64,000 nt of DNA, taken from positions 149,749,179 to 149,813,178 of the forward strand of contig NC_134359.1 in assembly GCF_048569485.1 (NCBI RefSeq), written 5' to 3'. Origin of the DNA: Anomaloglossus baeobatrachus. Taxonomy: Eukaryota > Chordata > Amphibia > Anura > Aromobatidae. This document shows positions 44,471 to 56,586 of the stretch, in pieces. Made by a program: the position numbers and the translations under genes. The notes beneath the pieces are model-generated. The model saw nothing but the letters and a program-made list of their open reading frames with translations, was not told where the DNA came from and did no database searches. Position 1 is the stretch's first letter. Each line of letters starts with the position of its first letter.

Positions 44471-44898
44471 ATGAAGTCTGTCCTGACCGGAGATGAAATC
44501 CTGGCCTATCACGACTACGGTCTCCCATTTGTGTTGTATTCGGATGCCAGTAATGTGGGATTAAGAGCCGTCTTGTCGCAGGTGCAGAAAGGCAAGGAGA
44601 AGGTGATCGCCTATGCCATCCGGAAGTTGAGACCTATGGAGAGAAACCCAGAAAATTATAGCTCCTTTAAGTTGGAGTTCCTAGCGCTTGTCTGGGCTGT
44701 GACAGAAAGATTCAAGCACTACCTTGCTGCCGCCAAATTCACAGTGTATACAGATAATAATCCGTTGACCCACCTGGATACGGTGAAGCTGGGAGCCCTG
44801 GAGCAACGATGGGTTGCACGGTTAGCCAATTATGATTTTGTTATCAAATATCGGGCTGCCCGTAAAAACACTAATGCCAATGCCCTGTCCAGGATGCC
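44471..44898 (+). pseudogene. RNase H fossil
   Basis: Motifs in order: VLYSDASNVGLRAVLSQ, ENYSSFKLEFLALVWAV, FTVYTDNNPLTHL and ANALSRMP. This is the standard Ty3/gypsy RNase H domain, which continues from reverse transcriptase. The insertion at 44899 follows. Confidence 0.9.
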
Positions 44899-45522
44899 AA
44901 AAAATATGAAAATTATATATAAAGGGGATGATTGACATCAAAACCAAAGAAAAAAACCCCTAAAACTTCAATTCTAATAAGTGCAATTAAAATAGGTAAT
45001 CCCCACAAAAGACAAACACATATAGGGACAATAGATACCAGTTAGTTGTAGTTAGTTTAATGCCTTCTGTGAAGTATATAATTTGTTTTCATCTTCTGTT
45101 AAGTATCCTCCTTTCTCTGCCCTATGTATGCCATGAAATATTTGGGGATGTCCTGTGTCAGTCCTCAATTATCGTGAAAGGTGACAGGATTGCAGCATTT
45201 CTGCTCTGACCGGGCTTTACTGAAACTCTCGTGGAGTGTCACTGAGGAATTTAGACACTTCTTGTTAACCCCTTAATATCTGTGCAGTAGGGTGTTTGAT
45301 ATTTATCCAGACTGAGGACTACTAAAAATATCCTTTTTGACATGAATGATATTGTATATATAAAAGACTGAGGCATCTATGTACCGTATTTTTCGCTTTA
45401 TAAGACGCACTTTTTTCCCCCCAAAATTGTGGGTAAAAAAGGGGTGCGTCTTACAAAGTGAATGTAACTTACCGGGCAGTAATCCGGCGGTGGAGTGAGT
45501 CACAGGAGGCTGGTGCGGCCGC

Positions 45523-45676
45523 CATGGATCCCCGGGCAATCGGCTGCGGAGGCGGCCGCCATGGATCCCGCGGCAATCGGTTGCGGTGGCGGCCACCATG
45601 GATCCCGCGGCAATCGGCTGCGGAGGCGGCCGCCATGGATCCCCCGGCAATCGGCTGCGGTGGCGGTCCCCATAGC
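45523..45676. repeat. GC-rich 36-bp minisatellite
   Basis: Four units of CCATGGATCCC...GGCAATCGGCTGCGG at a period of about 36 bp. Confidence 0.9.
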
Positions 45677-46319
45677 CGAAATCTATCTGCGCCTACGCTG
45701 CCTCCAATGCGACTTCCGGAAAATGGCTGCGGAGGTGACGCAGGCGCAGATGGAGATCTCTGAGAAGCGAGATCTCCATCTGCGCATGCGCTGCCTTCCG
45801 TAGCCATTTTCCTGAATTCCATCACGTCGGAGGCTACGCAGGCGCAGATAGAGATCGCGGCTCTCGAAGATCGCGATCTGCGCATGCGCGGGCTCCATTT
45901 TAGATCTCCGCAGCAGACGGAGACTATCATAAGAAAGAGGAGAGAGAGAAGAACGATTCTCCCTCTCCTCGCTAGGGCTGGATGCTGATTGGTGGAGACA
46001 ACTTCTGCAGAGCTGCCTCCACCAATCAGTGATCTGAGCCTGACAAATGTCAGGAACATGGGGGAACAATGGGGAACACAACCCCCATCATCAGCCTTCA
46101 GAATATACTGTATCAATCGGTGTATTCTGAAGGATGATGGGGGCTGTAGTCCTTTAGTGTAAACACTCCAGGGAGGGACTAATGTAGTGGCCAAAGTGTA
46201 AATGTGACTACCACCCCCCTCATCTTTCAGAATACAGCCATGTATGGTATACAGTACATGGGTGTATTCCTAAGGATGAGGGGGGTGGTAGTCCCAGATC
46301 CCCATAAAAGGGCATCATG

Positions 46320-46775
46320 CAGGTCCCCCATAGCCGTGTCATCCACGGATCCCACATAACAGTGCATCATCCACAGGTCCCCATAATAGTGCGTCATCCA
46401 CAGGTCCCCCATAGCAATGCGTCATCCACATTTCCCCCATAATAGTGCGTCATCCACAGGTCCCCCATAGCAGTGCGTCATCCACAAGTCCCCCATAGCA
46501 GTGCGTTATCCACAGATCCCCCACAGCAGTGTCATCCACAGGTCCCCCATAATAGTGCATCATCCTCAGGTCCCCCATAACAGTGCGCCATCCACAGGTT
46601 CCCCATAGCAGTGTCATCCACAGGTCCCCCATAGCAGTGTCATCCACAGGTCCCCCATAGCAGTGTCATCCACAGGTTCCCCATAGCAGTGTCATCCACA
46701 GGTCCCCCATAGCAGTGCGTTATCCACAGGTCCCCCACAGCAGTGCATCATCCACAGATCCCCCCATAACAGACC
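46320..46775. repeat. 25-bp-class minisatellite
   Basis: Repeats of CATCCACAGGTCCCCCATAG with CAGTG(CG)T spacers, in units of about 22-26 bp, about 18 copies. Short open frames here reflect the repeat. Confidence 0.9.
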
Positions 46776-47556
46776 CTCCTGTTGAGTCTAAATTGTTGAA
46801 ATAATGGTTTTTTTTAATTTTATTAAAATGTTTTAGCACACTATTTGGCTCAATTTTTTTTTAATTTCCTCCTCTAAAACCTAGGTGCGTCTTATAATCA
46901 GGTGCGTCTTATAAAGCGAAAAATACGGTATATAACATTGGGAGCACCAAGCACCATTTAATTGGCAATAGGTGTGTTGTGAGGTTTATCATGTACTGAC
47001 ATGGTCCATTGAAGCACTATTACAACAGAATTTTCACTGCCTCAGTAGTATGTATGATTGGTAACTAGGTATTGAGTTTAGTGCAGTGCAACCTTCCCGC
47101 ACTCCCCCATTCCCAGACCAGCTGCACTTGAGAACAGCGGAGGGAAAGAAGGGTGAGTCTTCGTTGAGCGGGGGCGCCATTGCGTCCAGGTATAGGGTGC
47201 CAACCTCCGCGGCTAGGTAGGGCCATAATAGGAACCATCTGGCCACACCCTTGTTGCACTGCAGTTGTTACAGTTATATATCTGCATTCTACCATTCACC
47301 ACTACATATTGGGTGAAGGACAGTGTTGTTAATTTATGTGGACATACCTTGTTTTACCATAAGAAAGACTTCTCCTTTCCCAATGATACATATTATGGAA
47401 CTGTGTAGGAGATTTTTTCAGTGGCTAAACTACAACTAACTGGTATCTATTGTCCCTATATGTGTTTGTCTTTTGTGGGGATTACCTATTTTAATTGTAC
47501 TTATTAAAATTGAAGTTTTAGGGGTTTTTTTCTTTGGTTTTCCTGTCCAGGATGCC

Positions 47557-48463
47557 CCATCTGTTAGATGACGAGCCGGATGAAGATGATCTGGAAGTGG
47601 TGGATCTACCAGCGTTCCATCAGTCCATACCTGAAGAGCGGTCCAGATCCAGTGTTGACCAGCAAGAGATGACGTGCAACCTGTTGCCGCATCACGGCTG
47701 GCAAGAAGCCCAGGACAGAGACCCTGCAATCAAGTTTGGTCAAAGTGTTGCTAGCCAGAGCTGATGCCCGTCTTGGACCAGGCGCCCCAGAGGAGACCAG
47801 AAAATTGTGGCAAGACCGGAGTCGGCTTTATCTGCATCAAGGCAAGCTATGCAGATGCTTGATCAACCCTAAGACCCATGAGAGAACCTGTCAGATCGTA
47901 GTTCCCAAGTCATACGTTACAGTGGTGCTGGAGGCATACCATGATGGAGCCGGGCACTTTGGGTGGAAGATGCTGGAGATGTTGCTCAAAAGTCGCTTCT
48001 ATTGGATAGGGATGAGAGACTCCATAGAGGCCTGGTGTAGGAATTGCTGCCCCTGTGCCCTGAGGAGGCAAGACGGCACGAGTCAACAAGCACCACTAGA
48101 GCCGATTGTCACCAAGCAACCCCTGGAGATTGTGGCTTTGGACCATGTCAAGCTAACCCCCAGCCGAAGTGGGTACACGTATGCGCTCACGATGGTTAAC
48201 CACTACTGATGGTTCCTGGTGGTGGTGCCTGTTAAAGATTTGACTGCCAGTACTGCGGCAAAGGCATTCCAAGCCCACTTTTGTAGGCCGCATGGGTACC
48301 CTATCCGAGTTCTTACGGATCAGGGCCCTGCATTTGAAGCTGAGATCTTTCAGGAGTTCTGCAGTCTGTACGGTTGCAAGAAAATCCGCACTGCACCCTA
48401 CCATGCACAGACGAATGGGATGTGCGAGAAGATGAACCACCTGGTGATTAATCTACTAAAGAC
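47557..48463 (+). pseudogene. Integrase fossil (zinc-binding and catalytic parts)
   Basis: Motifs: GAGHFGWKMLEMLLKSRFYW and CPCALRRQDG of the HHCC region, then PLEIVALDHVKLTPS, GYTYAL, TDQGPAFEAEIF and APYHAQTNGMCEKMN of the catalytic core. It is broken. The hAT element at 48464 interrupts it. Confidence 0.9.
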
Positions 48464-48789
48464 TAGAGATGAGCGAACCGGCCGTGGTTCGGCTCAAGTT
48501 CGGTTCGCCGAACGAAGGTCTCATTCGAGTTCGGTTCGGCGAACCGGTTCGCCGAAACACTCGAACCGCATAGGAAACAATGGGAGGCAATCACAAACAC
48601 ATAAAAACACCTAGAAAACACCCTCAAAGGTGTCCAAAAGGTGACAAACAACTCACAACACAACACAAACACATTGGAAAGTGACAAGAACAAATTCTCA
48701 TGCGAAAACAAAACAGCGTTACAAGGAAAAGAGGATGAGACACAGATATAGGCATGGCATGCCCTTCTAAAATCATGTAAAACACCGCA

Positions 48790-49190
48790 AGGTTACTCCA
48801 AGCGGAGTCTCCCTTTTTTCCAAAAATTGGGCCACACACATACCCACCCCTTCAGTGGCAGCACTTGTGCCCCAGTTGTACACTTCACAGGTAGATTTGC
48901 ATCAAGCAGATTAAAAAAAACGCCATACTTAACCGTCCCCAGGATGACACCGGGGAAGGTAGCTAAGTCTTTCCTGATCCCAGCTCTGTTCATCTTGGAT
49001 CATTTTTAAAAACAATGTAAGCAAGGGTTACTCCAAGCGGAGTCTCCCCATTTTTCCAAAAATTGGGCCACACACACACCCACTTCTTCAGTGGCAGCAC
49101 TTGTGTTCCAGTTGTACACTTCACAGGCAGATTTGCATGAAGCACATTCCAAATCCACAAGCATTTACTCTCCCCAGGATGACACAGGGG
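48790..49190. repeat. Subterminal 230-bp tandem repeat (about 2 units)
   Basis: Units start GGTTACTCCAAGCGGAGTCT at 48791 and 49027. The same unit is present about five times in copy 3 (59100-60180). Confidence 0.9.
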
Positions 49191-52100
49191 TAGTAAACTC
49201 CTTGTGGATCCATAACTTGTTTATTTTGATGAACGTTAGTCTGTCCACATTGTCACTGGACAGACGCGTGCGCTTATCTGTCAGCACACACCCAGCAGCA
49301 CTGAAGACACGTTCAGAGACAATGCTGGCAGCTGGACACGACAAAATCTCCAAGGAGTAAGTGGAGAGCTCTGTCAATTTTTCAAGATTTGAAGCCCAAA
49401 ATGAGCAAGGCTCCATTTGCAAAGTCATGGCATCGATGTTCATTTGGAGATACTCTTGTATCATCCTCTCCAGCCGTTGACTATGTGTCAGACTTGTTGT
49501 CTCTGGTGGCCTTGCAAAGGATGGTCTAAAAAAATTCTGAAAAGATTCAATAAAATTGCTGTTACCAGCACCAGATACGGTGCTGCTGGTACGGGTAGAC
49601 TGTTGAAGATGACGAGACCGTCCCATGTTTGTCAAGTTACAACCGGGAGATTCACTCCCTGCACCACGGTTGTTTGGTGGAAAAGCCGAGCTAAGATCGA
49701 GTAACAGCTTTTGCTGATACTCCTGCATACGTGCGTCCCTTTCTATGGCTGGAATTATGTCACAAAATTTGGACTTGTACCGGGGATCTAATAGTGTGGC
49801 AAGCCAGTAGTCATCATCACTTCTAATTTTGACAATACGAGGGTCATGTTGGAGGTAGTGCAGCAAAAAGGCGCTCATGTGTCTTGCGCAGCCATGCGGA
49901 CCAAGTCCACGCTGTGTTTGTGGCATAGAGGTGCTAACCGTTCTTTCTTCCTCTGACATCTCCCCCCAACCTCTTTCAACTGAAATTTGACCAAGGTCTC
50001 CCTCATCCGCTGAGTCTTCCATGTCCATGGACAGTTCGTCCTCCATTTCTTCATGTTCTCCTGCACCTTCCTCAACATTTCGCCTGCTACCACGCGCCCT
50101 TGTTCATCCTTGTCCCCCATGGTCCCATGCCTGCCGCGTTGGTGATGATGAACGTCTGGACCTTGGTGATGTTGTTGTATCTTGCGCATATGAATCCTCC
50201 TGTAGTTCCTCCCCTTCCTGTTGTCCCACCCCCTGACTCCGAATAGTGTTTAGCGTGTGCTCCAGCATGTAAATGACTGTAATTGTCATGCTGATAATGG
50301 CATTGTCAGCGCTAAACATATTCGTCGCCATGTCGAAACTGTGCAGAAGGGTGCATAGGTCCTTGATCTGAGACCACTCCATCAGGGTGATCTGCCCCAC
50401 CTCTGCATCTCGTTGGCCCAGGCTATACGTCATGACGGGCAGAGGTGGCGGACCCAGATTAGGTGGAGGAGGCAGAAGCAGTGGCGGAACTTGGACAGAG
50501 AGAGGATTGACACACAAGTCGTGGGGACGGCAAGACTTGTGCAGCAGACCCTTCACCATCTATCACAATAGTTACCCAGTGCCCAGTCAGCGACATGTAA
50601 CGTCCCTGTCCATGCTTACTGGTCCAAGTATCGGTGGTGAAATGCACCCGTTCACACACAGAGTTTCTCAAGGAAGCGGTGATGTTGTGTGCGACATGAG
50701 GTGTAGCGCAGGCACACCTTTCTTAGAGATGTAGTGGCAACTGGGCATCTGGTACTGGGGCACAGCGACAGACATAAGGTCTCTAAAATCCTGTGTGTCC
50801 ACCAGGCGGAAAGGCAGCATTTCGGTAGCCAAGAGCTTACAGAGGGATAAAGTCAACCTCTTAACTTTGTCATGGGTCGCAGGATATGGCTTTTTATTTG
50901 TCCACATCTGAGGGACAGAGATCTGGCTGCTGTGTGTAGACGGTGTTGAGTAGGGTGTCCCTGGAAAAATGCAGGTTTGTGAGGAAAGTGCAGGCGTAGT
51001 CATGATGTTGCCTTCATCCAACGTTGGTGCTATCGATGTCTGAGAGAGCTGTACACACGCAGTTGTTTCCCCTTCCAAACCAACTGACGACCTACCAAGC
51101 AAACTGCCTGTTGCGGTTACACGGTTACAGTGGTGGAAGTTGTGCGTGGAAAACCAGGTGTGACAGCTGTCCCCACAGTCCTAGAAGATGAATAGCGCGC
51201 GGATGCACTGGAAGGGGCAGGCGGTGGATGGTTCGCTCCGCTAGGCCTCATTGCAGCACGGTGAGCTTCCCACTGGGACATATGATATTTATTCATGTGA
51301 CGATTTATGGAAGAAGTTGTCAAACTGCTGAGGTTTTGCCCTCTACTAACAGAATCACGACAAATTTTACATATCACATGATTTAGGTGATCTTTTGCTA
51401 TGTCAAAAAAGGACCAGGCTAGGCAAGGCTTAGAGGGCATGCGACCTGCTGATCCACCCCGACTAGTGCTCAGAGGCAGAGTGGTGGCTGAGGATGCAGT
51501 TGTAGACGTGCTCCCAGTACTCCTCCTCTGTCCAGGAAGGCGCAAGGTAACTTCATCGTCAGTTTCATCCTCCTCCACCGCCTCTGTTGACCTCCTCGAG
51601 TGCCTGACTGTGGGTTGACAGTAGGTGGGATCTAAAACTTCCTCATCGAGCGTTGTGTTTGCACTTCCCTCACCCTCAGACCGAGCCTCTTCCTGACGTG
51701 AACCAATATTTAAGTTGTCAAGTTGTCATCCCAATCTGGTATCTGCGTCTCATTGTCATCAGTATGTTCCTCATTGTCAATAACAACAGGTGTTACAGTT
51801 TGTGAATAAGGGTCAACATTTTGCTCAGAAACTTGGTCCTCACAGTCTGAATCAGAGTCACAAAGGTTCTGGGCATCACTGCAGAGCATTTCCTGGTCTG
51901 TACTCACTGTAGCTTGGGAGCAGACCTCTGATTCCCAGGCTATAGTGTGACTGAACAGCTCTGCAGACTCAGCCGTCTCAGTTCCACCATACTGTGCAGG
52001 GTGGATGGAGACTTCAGAGCTGGGAGAAAGCAAGTGTGATTGGGATGACAACTCAGAGGACTGGTGTTTTTTGGATGCGGTAGTTGAGGTGGCGGAGAGG

Positions 52101-52366
52101 GCACTTGTTGGACCACTTGAGATCCATTGAAGCATTTTCTTTTTTTGGCCATCATCTACCTTTGTTCCAGTTGTTCGTGTCCGTAAAAAAGGGAGCACAT
52201 CAGATTGTCCACGGTAAGTAGTAGACATCTTACTTTTGCTGGAAGATGGTCTATCTTCAGCAGATGTTAATGGAGCTTTGCCACCTTCCCCACGGACAAA
52301 CCCTTTTTTTCCTTTTCCAACACGCCTCTTCCCCTTTCCACCAGCATCTGTCATTTTGCCACTCAT
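49165..52366 (-). pseudogene. hAT transposase (BED finger type), copy 2, broken
   Basis: Minus strand from the ATG at 52366. The N-terminal Lys/Gly- and Ser/Thr-rich region (to 51710) is followed by a BED zinc finger (VICKICRDSV, HMNKYH, near 51300-51390), then the catalytic start TTDTWTSKHGQGRY and the C-terminal dimerisation part LATLLDPRYKSKF and CPAASIVSERVFSAAG. In hAT enzymes such as Hermes, the Glu of SERVFS is catalytic. Compared with copy 3 there are small duplications near 51715 and 51120 that shift the frame, another frame change near 50700, and a loss of about 545 bp near 50432 that removes the CDNAAN part with the second Asp. It is not functional. Confidence 0.9.
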
Positions 52367-52524
52367 TTTGATTGCGACAAGATTGTGCACTTAAAATGTG
52401 GTAGTAAAAATTGGGGGGTGGTGTAGATTGCAGCGGTGGTCTAGCTTTATTAACAGCAGAATAAACAACAATAACTATCCCTGACAAGGCAACTACTTAA
52501 TGCAACAACTTAAACTGGCAGCAT

Positions 52525-53100
52525 AGTTTGCTATTAGAATGGCTTAGTAACAATGAGTTTCAGTGTGCAATGCAGAGGTGCTGCAAATAGATTTGCACTA
52601 GTGGGACACTAATGGAAGTCCAACAGCCACTTTTAGGATGCCATTAAGTTTCCTCAGTGTTTGCTAGTATAATGGCTTAGTAACAATGAGCTTGAGTGTG
52701 CAATGCAGAGGTGCTGCAAATAGAGTTGCACTAGTGGGACACTAATGGAAGTCCAACAGCCACGTTTAGGATGCCACTAAGTTTCCTCAGTGTTTGCTAG
52801 TATAATGGCTTAGTAAAAATGAGTTTGAGTGTGCAATGCAGTGGTGCTGCAAATAGCTTTTCACCAGTGGGACACTAATGGAAGTCCAACAGCCACTTTT
52901 AGGATGCCACTAAGTTTCCTCAGTGTTTGCTAGTATAATGGCTTAGTAACAATGAGCTTGAGTGTGCAATGCAGAGGTGCTGCAAATAGATTTGCACTAG
53001 TGGGACACTAATGGAAGTCCAACAGCCACTTTTAGGATGCCACTAAGTTTACTCAGTGTTTGCTAGTATAATGGCTTAGTAACAATGAGCTGGAGTGTGC
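52525..53100. repeat. 132-bp tandem repeat (about 4 units) in hAT copy 2
   Basis: Same family as 374-2050, but with units of about 132 bp starting at about 52527, 52659, 52790, 52923 and 53056. Confidence 0.92.
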
Positions 53101-53889
53101 AAAGGGCAGGAGGGTGCAGTGGCAGGGTTGTGGGTCTGTGTAGAGGAAAGGAAGCCTCACTTTATATCCCTCCTAATGGGGAAATGCAGCGAGGAAGTCC
53201 CTGACCTTAGCTACACAGACACTCTTATCTGTAGCTGTTAAAATCTGTTTCCACTGACCTGACTGTCACCTATGGCTCTGAGCCTGCTGTTATTAGCCCT
53301 TACAAGGGCTAAAAGAAACTTCTATCCCTATTCTGTATAGCGCTGTGTGTAGAGCTGTGTGTCGGAGACAGGAGCTATGCCAGCGGTGACTGACACCCAG
53401 ACGCAGAAGGCAGATAATGGCGTCCTGACGGGCAGATACCCGTTTTTATAATGCAGGGACATGTGACATGGACATCCTATCACACATGCCATTGCTTCTC
53501 TGGCTAAAAGTCCACTTAGCTGTGTGTGTGTGTCTGGGATTGGCTGACATGCTGGCCCGCCCCACTACACGCGCGCGCTTAGGGAAGGAAGACAAGGAAA
53601 AAAAAAAATTATCCCAGCAGCAGTGATCTGAATGCGCTGTTCACGCACACTATATGCTGAAATTTCATAACAGTGTGAGTCACAGAGTGACTTACACTAT
53701 TACAGCGGAAAGCCAGCTAGTAATTAGCTTGGCTTTTTGCTGCTAGAACCGTTCTCGAACGTAACTAGTACTATTGAGCTTTAGCAAAAAAGCTCGAGTT
53801 CTAGTTCGATCTAGAACAGCCCCCAAAATCACTTGAACCGCGAACTGGAGAACCACGAACCACGAACCGCGCTCAACTCTACTGAAGAC

Positions 53890-54765
53890 CCTTACCCTGG
53901 AAGAACAGAATCGGTGGCCTGAAAAATTGCCGGACTTAGCAGACAGCTACAACAACATTCCGGTGGGATCCACCAAGTGTACCCCAGCCTACCTGATGAG
54001 GGCTCGACCTAGAAGACTCCCGGTGGACTTGGAGATGGAGGTTGAATTGCCTGAGGCCTGCGCACCCGGAGAGGTTTGAGACTCACGTCGCCAAGCTCCG
54101 TACAAGCAGATTCAGAAGTGTGTTGAGGAAAGTTTGAATCAAACCGAGAACGGCAAGAAAAGAACTTCAACAAACAAGCAAAAGCAGCTCCATTTGCCCC
54201 TGGTGAAGCCTTGTTGAAAAGAAAGAAGAAACAACACAAGTTGGATGATCAGTGGGAAAAGGAACCGTATGTGGTACAGCTATCCAACTTCGACAACCAA
54301 AAGACCTATTTGATTAGCAAGGATCACCGAAGAACTATGGCTACGGTGTCTCGGGATCATCTGAAAAAATGCCCAGAACCTTTAAGAGTGGCAGAAGAAC
54401 CACAACCTCAGACCCAAGTGGCAGGAGAAAAGAAAAGAGTGATCCATACTATTCCAGGTGATTTTCAAGAAGATTGGCCCATGCAGAATATAGCAGTAAT
54501 AGTCCCTGTGTTAACATTCCCACAACCTGTGGAAGAACCAGAGCAGGAAAGGCTTACTGACACTGCACCCACTCCAGCACCTAGAGTAGCGCCCATACCC
54601 TTTCCACACACACGTAGGGTCCTACCAGCAACACCTAGCGCTGAGGGTGAGGAATTTGTAGAAAGTGTAGCCATGCCACCAGAAGGGGAGGAGAGAACAG
54701 AGTTGAGGAGATCATCCTGTGTTAATTTTGGTCAGCCTCCCCAGAGGTACAGAGAAGAGTATTAA
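53890..54765 (+). pseudogene. Integrase C-terminal fossil
   Basis: After the hAT insertion come YNNIPVGSTKCTPAYLMRAR and the GPY/F-like HKLDDQWEKEPYVVQL, then a Pro-rich tail ending in PPQRYREEY. The last 184 codons (54211-54765) are open. It is part of a broken element. Confidence 0.85.
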
Positions 54766-55443
54766 AAAATGTTATAATGCCAGTAGTTTAACGATGCCAT
54801 AGAATTGTTAGGTATCGATGCTTTCGTTTATTGTTTTTCACAGTTTGTTATTTTCTATGTAGAAAATGTTAGTAAATGAATGCTGAATAACTAATTGCAA
54901 ATGAACGAAGAAGTTAACTGTTTAACCACCAGATTCCTTTTCAGAGTGTACACTCGGTACATGGACTCTGTTGTTGTTTTTATAGATATAAGCAAATATG
55001 GACCATGGTCATAGGACTGGCGTGACCAACACGAACTTGTGTATTGTACATAGTTGCACCTATTGTGCCAGCCAGAGTCGTCCAAAGACAACACGCGGGA
55101 CCTTAACCTGGTCACGGACCCGCAGATAGGTTTCCAGGGGTTCAGGTTGTTTGGGTGGCGGGTTATTGGGATCCGGGATTTTGGGACTGGACTGTCGCAG
55201 GAACGGGCTGCAACGGAGTAGGTTGGGTCTCCGCTGCCACCAAAACCAGTAGCGTCCCACCATTGAGAGACGAACTCAATTAATGTTTAGTAACGTTTAA
55301 GTGAAGTGCCTCCCCTGTGTGGGATGGAACATGTTAATAAAAAAATGTATTAACCCCTTTTCTTTTCTTTGTAGTTGAAAAAAAATAAATAAACCTCTGG
55401 TGCCCTGTAGCTTGGGGACGAGCTACGTTTAACCAAGGGGGAA

Positions 55444-56586
55444 TGTGATGCCCTAGCCTATCAGGTCGTCACAAGGTATAGTGCAATCTGCCCTTCAGCA
55501 CAGTATCTAATCCTCCTTGGTTACGGATTCCTAGCCTGTGGTGTTGCCAAGAACAAGCTAATCAAAATCCTAGAAACACTCTTCACCACACCCACCAGTG
55601 GACAGCCTGAAGGGAATAGGGCTGGCCACTTGGGGAGTTGGTAAGGGGAGGTCAGGAGTGTTAGGAGACAGTTGTAGACAGTGAGTGGTGTTGAGTGGTG
55701 ACTCTCGTGTGGAGAGGTCAGGGAGCTGGGCTCCTCAGTTACTAGGTGGCAGACGTTGGTCTGGACCTGGTAGGAGCTGGAACCCCGGTCGCAGCGGACT
55801 GTGTCAAGGGGTATGGAACTGCTGAGCAGGGCAGCCGGCAGCCTTGAGCTTTCTCCGGGCAGGGGCCAGGGCACGACAGGATACATGGACCCTAGGCCGG
55901 GAAGTAGATTCACGCATCCTGGTAATTTACCCAACGAGGACGAGGCCTTCAAGACTCGCCCTCCACCCGCTCCAAAATCGGGGTACTAGCGCAACGAGAG
56001 GGATAGAACTTTCCCACTATACAGTCCAGAAAATCCCAAGCGTGAACCCTGAGAGCAAGCTCACTCCGTTAGCCATATGGGTGAGTGGGACTCGTTCAGT
56101 TCCAAGCTGAAAGGGACCAACTGTAGAATAAGGTGCCAAGGTCACAGGCTAACAGGCAACATCATCGGGCACGGGATCCCGGCGTGCTCCCTCCTGGCTA
56201 CAGAGGTGGTACGAATTCTGGTTTACAAGTTGTCGGTGTCAGCATTATTGGACTGAGTGAGTATGCAGTGACCCCTTTCCTCCCCAATTGAACTCCCAGC
56301 TGTCACATTGGCAAGCCCCAGGGCATCATCCCCCTACCCACGGAGGGGTTAAACATCCAGCTGCCATTCCACCGCCACCGGGGCTCCCTTAATAGCAGCA
56401 GTGGTATCCCACCTTACCAGATACCATGGGTGGTGTCACGAACTACAATCAGAAACTCCCCTGTAAATACCCCCTTTTATTAGGAGTGTCTGGGCGAGCC
56501 CCCCCCCTTCTCGGGTTCGGAGACCCCTCGAGCCACCGCGGATCCGGATCCGAGCAGCAACCTGGCTGCTGGCGCTGGGGCAGGAC
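55444..56586 (+). repeat. 3' LTR of the plus-strand Ty3/gypsy copy
   Basis: It starts TGTGATGCCCTAGCC after the polypurine tract AAGGGGGAA and ends near GGGGCAGGACA. It contains CCCTACCCACGGAGGGG and GGTGGTGTCACGAAC, which recur in the LTRs at 26309-27544 and 34559-35563. Confidence 0.85.

Larger units (their letters stand above)
45384..46928. mobile_element. TIR element (CCGTATTTTTCGC family) nested in the foldback element
   Basis: The left end CCGTATTTTTCGCTTTATAA and the right end TTATAAAGCGAAAAATACGG are inverted repeats of about 28 bp that continue with GACGCAC. TA flanks both sides (45382-45383, 46929-46930). The interior holds two minisatellites and no transposase. It resembles a common vertebrate non-autonomous element with TATAAGACGC termini. 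Confidence 0.85.
44899..47541. mobile_element. Foldback element with 15-bp target duplication
   Basis: CCTGTCCAGGATGCC lies at 44884-44898 and again at 47542-47556, and Ty3/gypsy sequence continues on both sides, so 44899-47541 is one insertion. Its ends carry inverted repeats of about 115 bp (44940-45055 and 47425-47535, sharing CAAAGAAAAAAACCCCTAAA). No transposase or reverse transcriptase is recognised. A 15-bp duplication is too long for hAT, Tc1, piggyBac or Harbinger and is more like that of target-primed elements such as LINEs or Penelope-like elements. The class is open. Confidence 0.75.
48464..53881 (-). mobile_element. Autonomous-type hAT element, copy 2, complete ends
   Basis: The left end is TAGAGATGAGCGAACCGG. 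The reverse complement of the right end is TAGAGTTGAGCGCGG. The target duplication is CTAAAGAC (48456-48463) against CTGAAGAC (53882-53889), with one mismatch; both fit the hAT pattern. It lies in Ty3/gypsy integrase. The transposase gene runs on the minus strand and tandem repeats lie at both subterminal regions. The length of 5418 bp includes an internal loss of about 545 bp of coding sequence compared with copy 3. Confidence 0.92.
42842..56586 (+). mobile_element. Ty3/gypsy fossil, plus strand, with two insertions
   Basis: Order: protease/linker and reverse transcriptase (to 44440), RNase H (44471-44898), integrase (47557-48463 and 53890-54765), 3' UTR, polypurine tract and 3' LTR (55444-56586). 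The 5' LTR and gag are absent here. A foldback element (44899-47541) and an autonomous hAT (48464-53881) are inserted. The element is broken in several places. Reverse transcriptase is better preserved than in the chromovirus at 11895-33010, which suggests a younger age. Confidence 0.88.

Noticed and set aside
45458-46194. Long frames with repeated GCGG/PPWIP or similar
   Set aside because: They translate the 36-bp GC-rich minisatellite and its surroundings.
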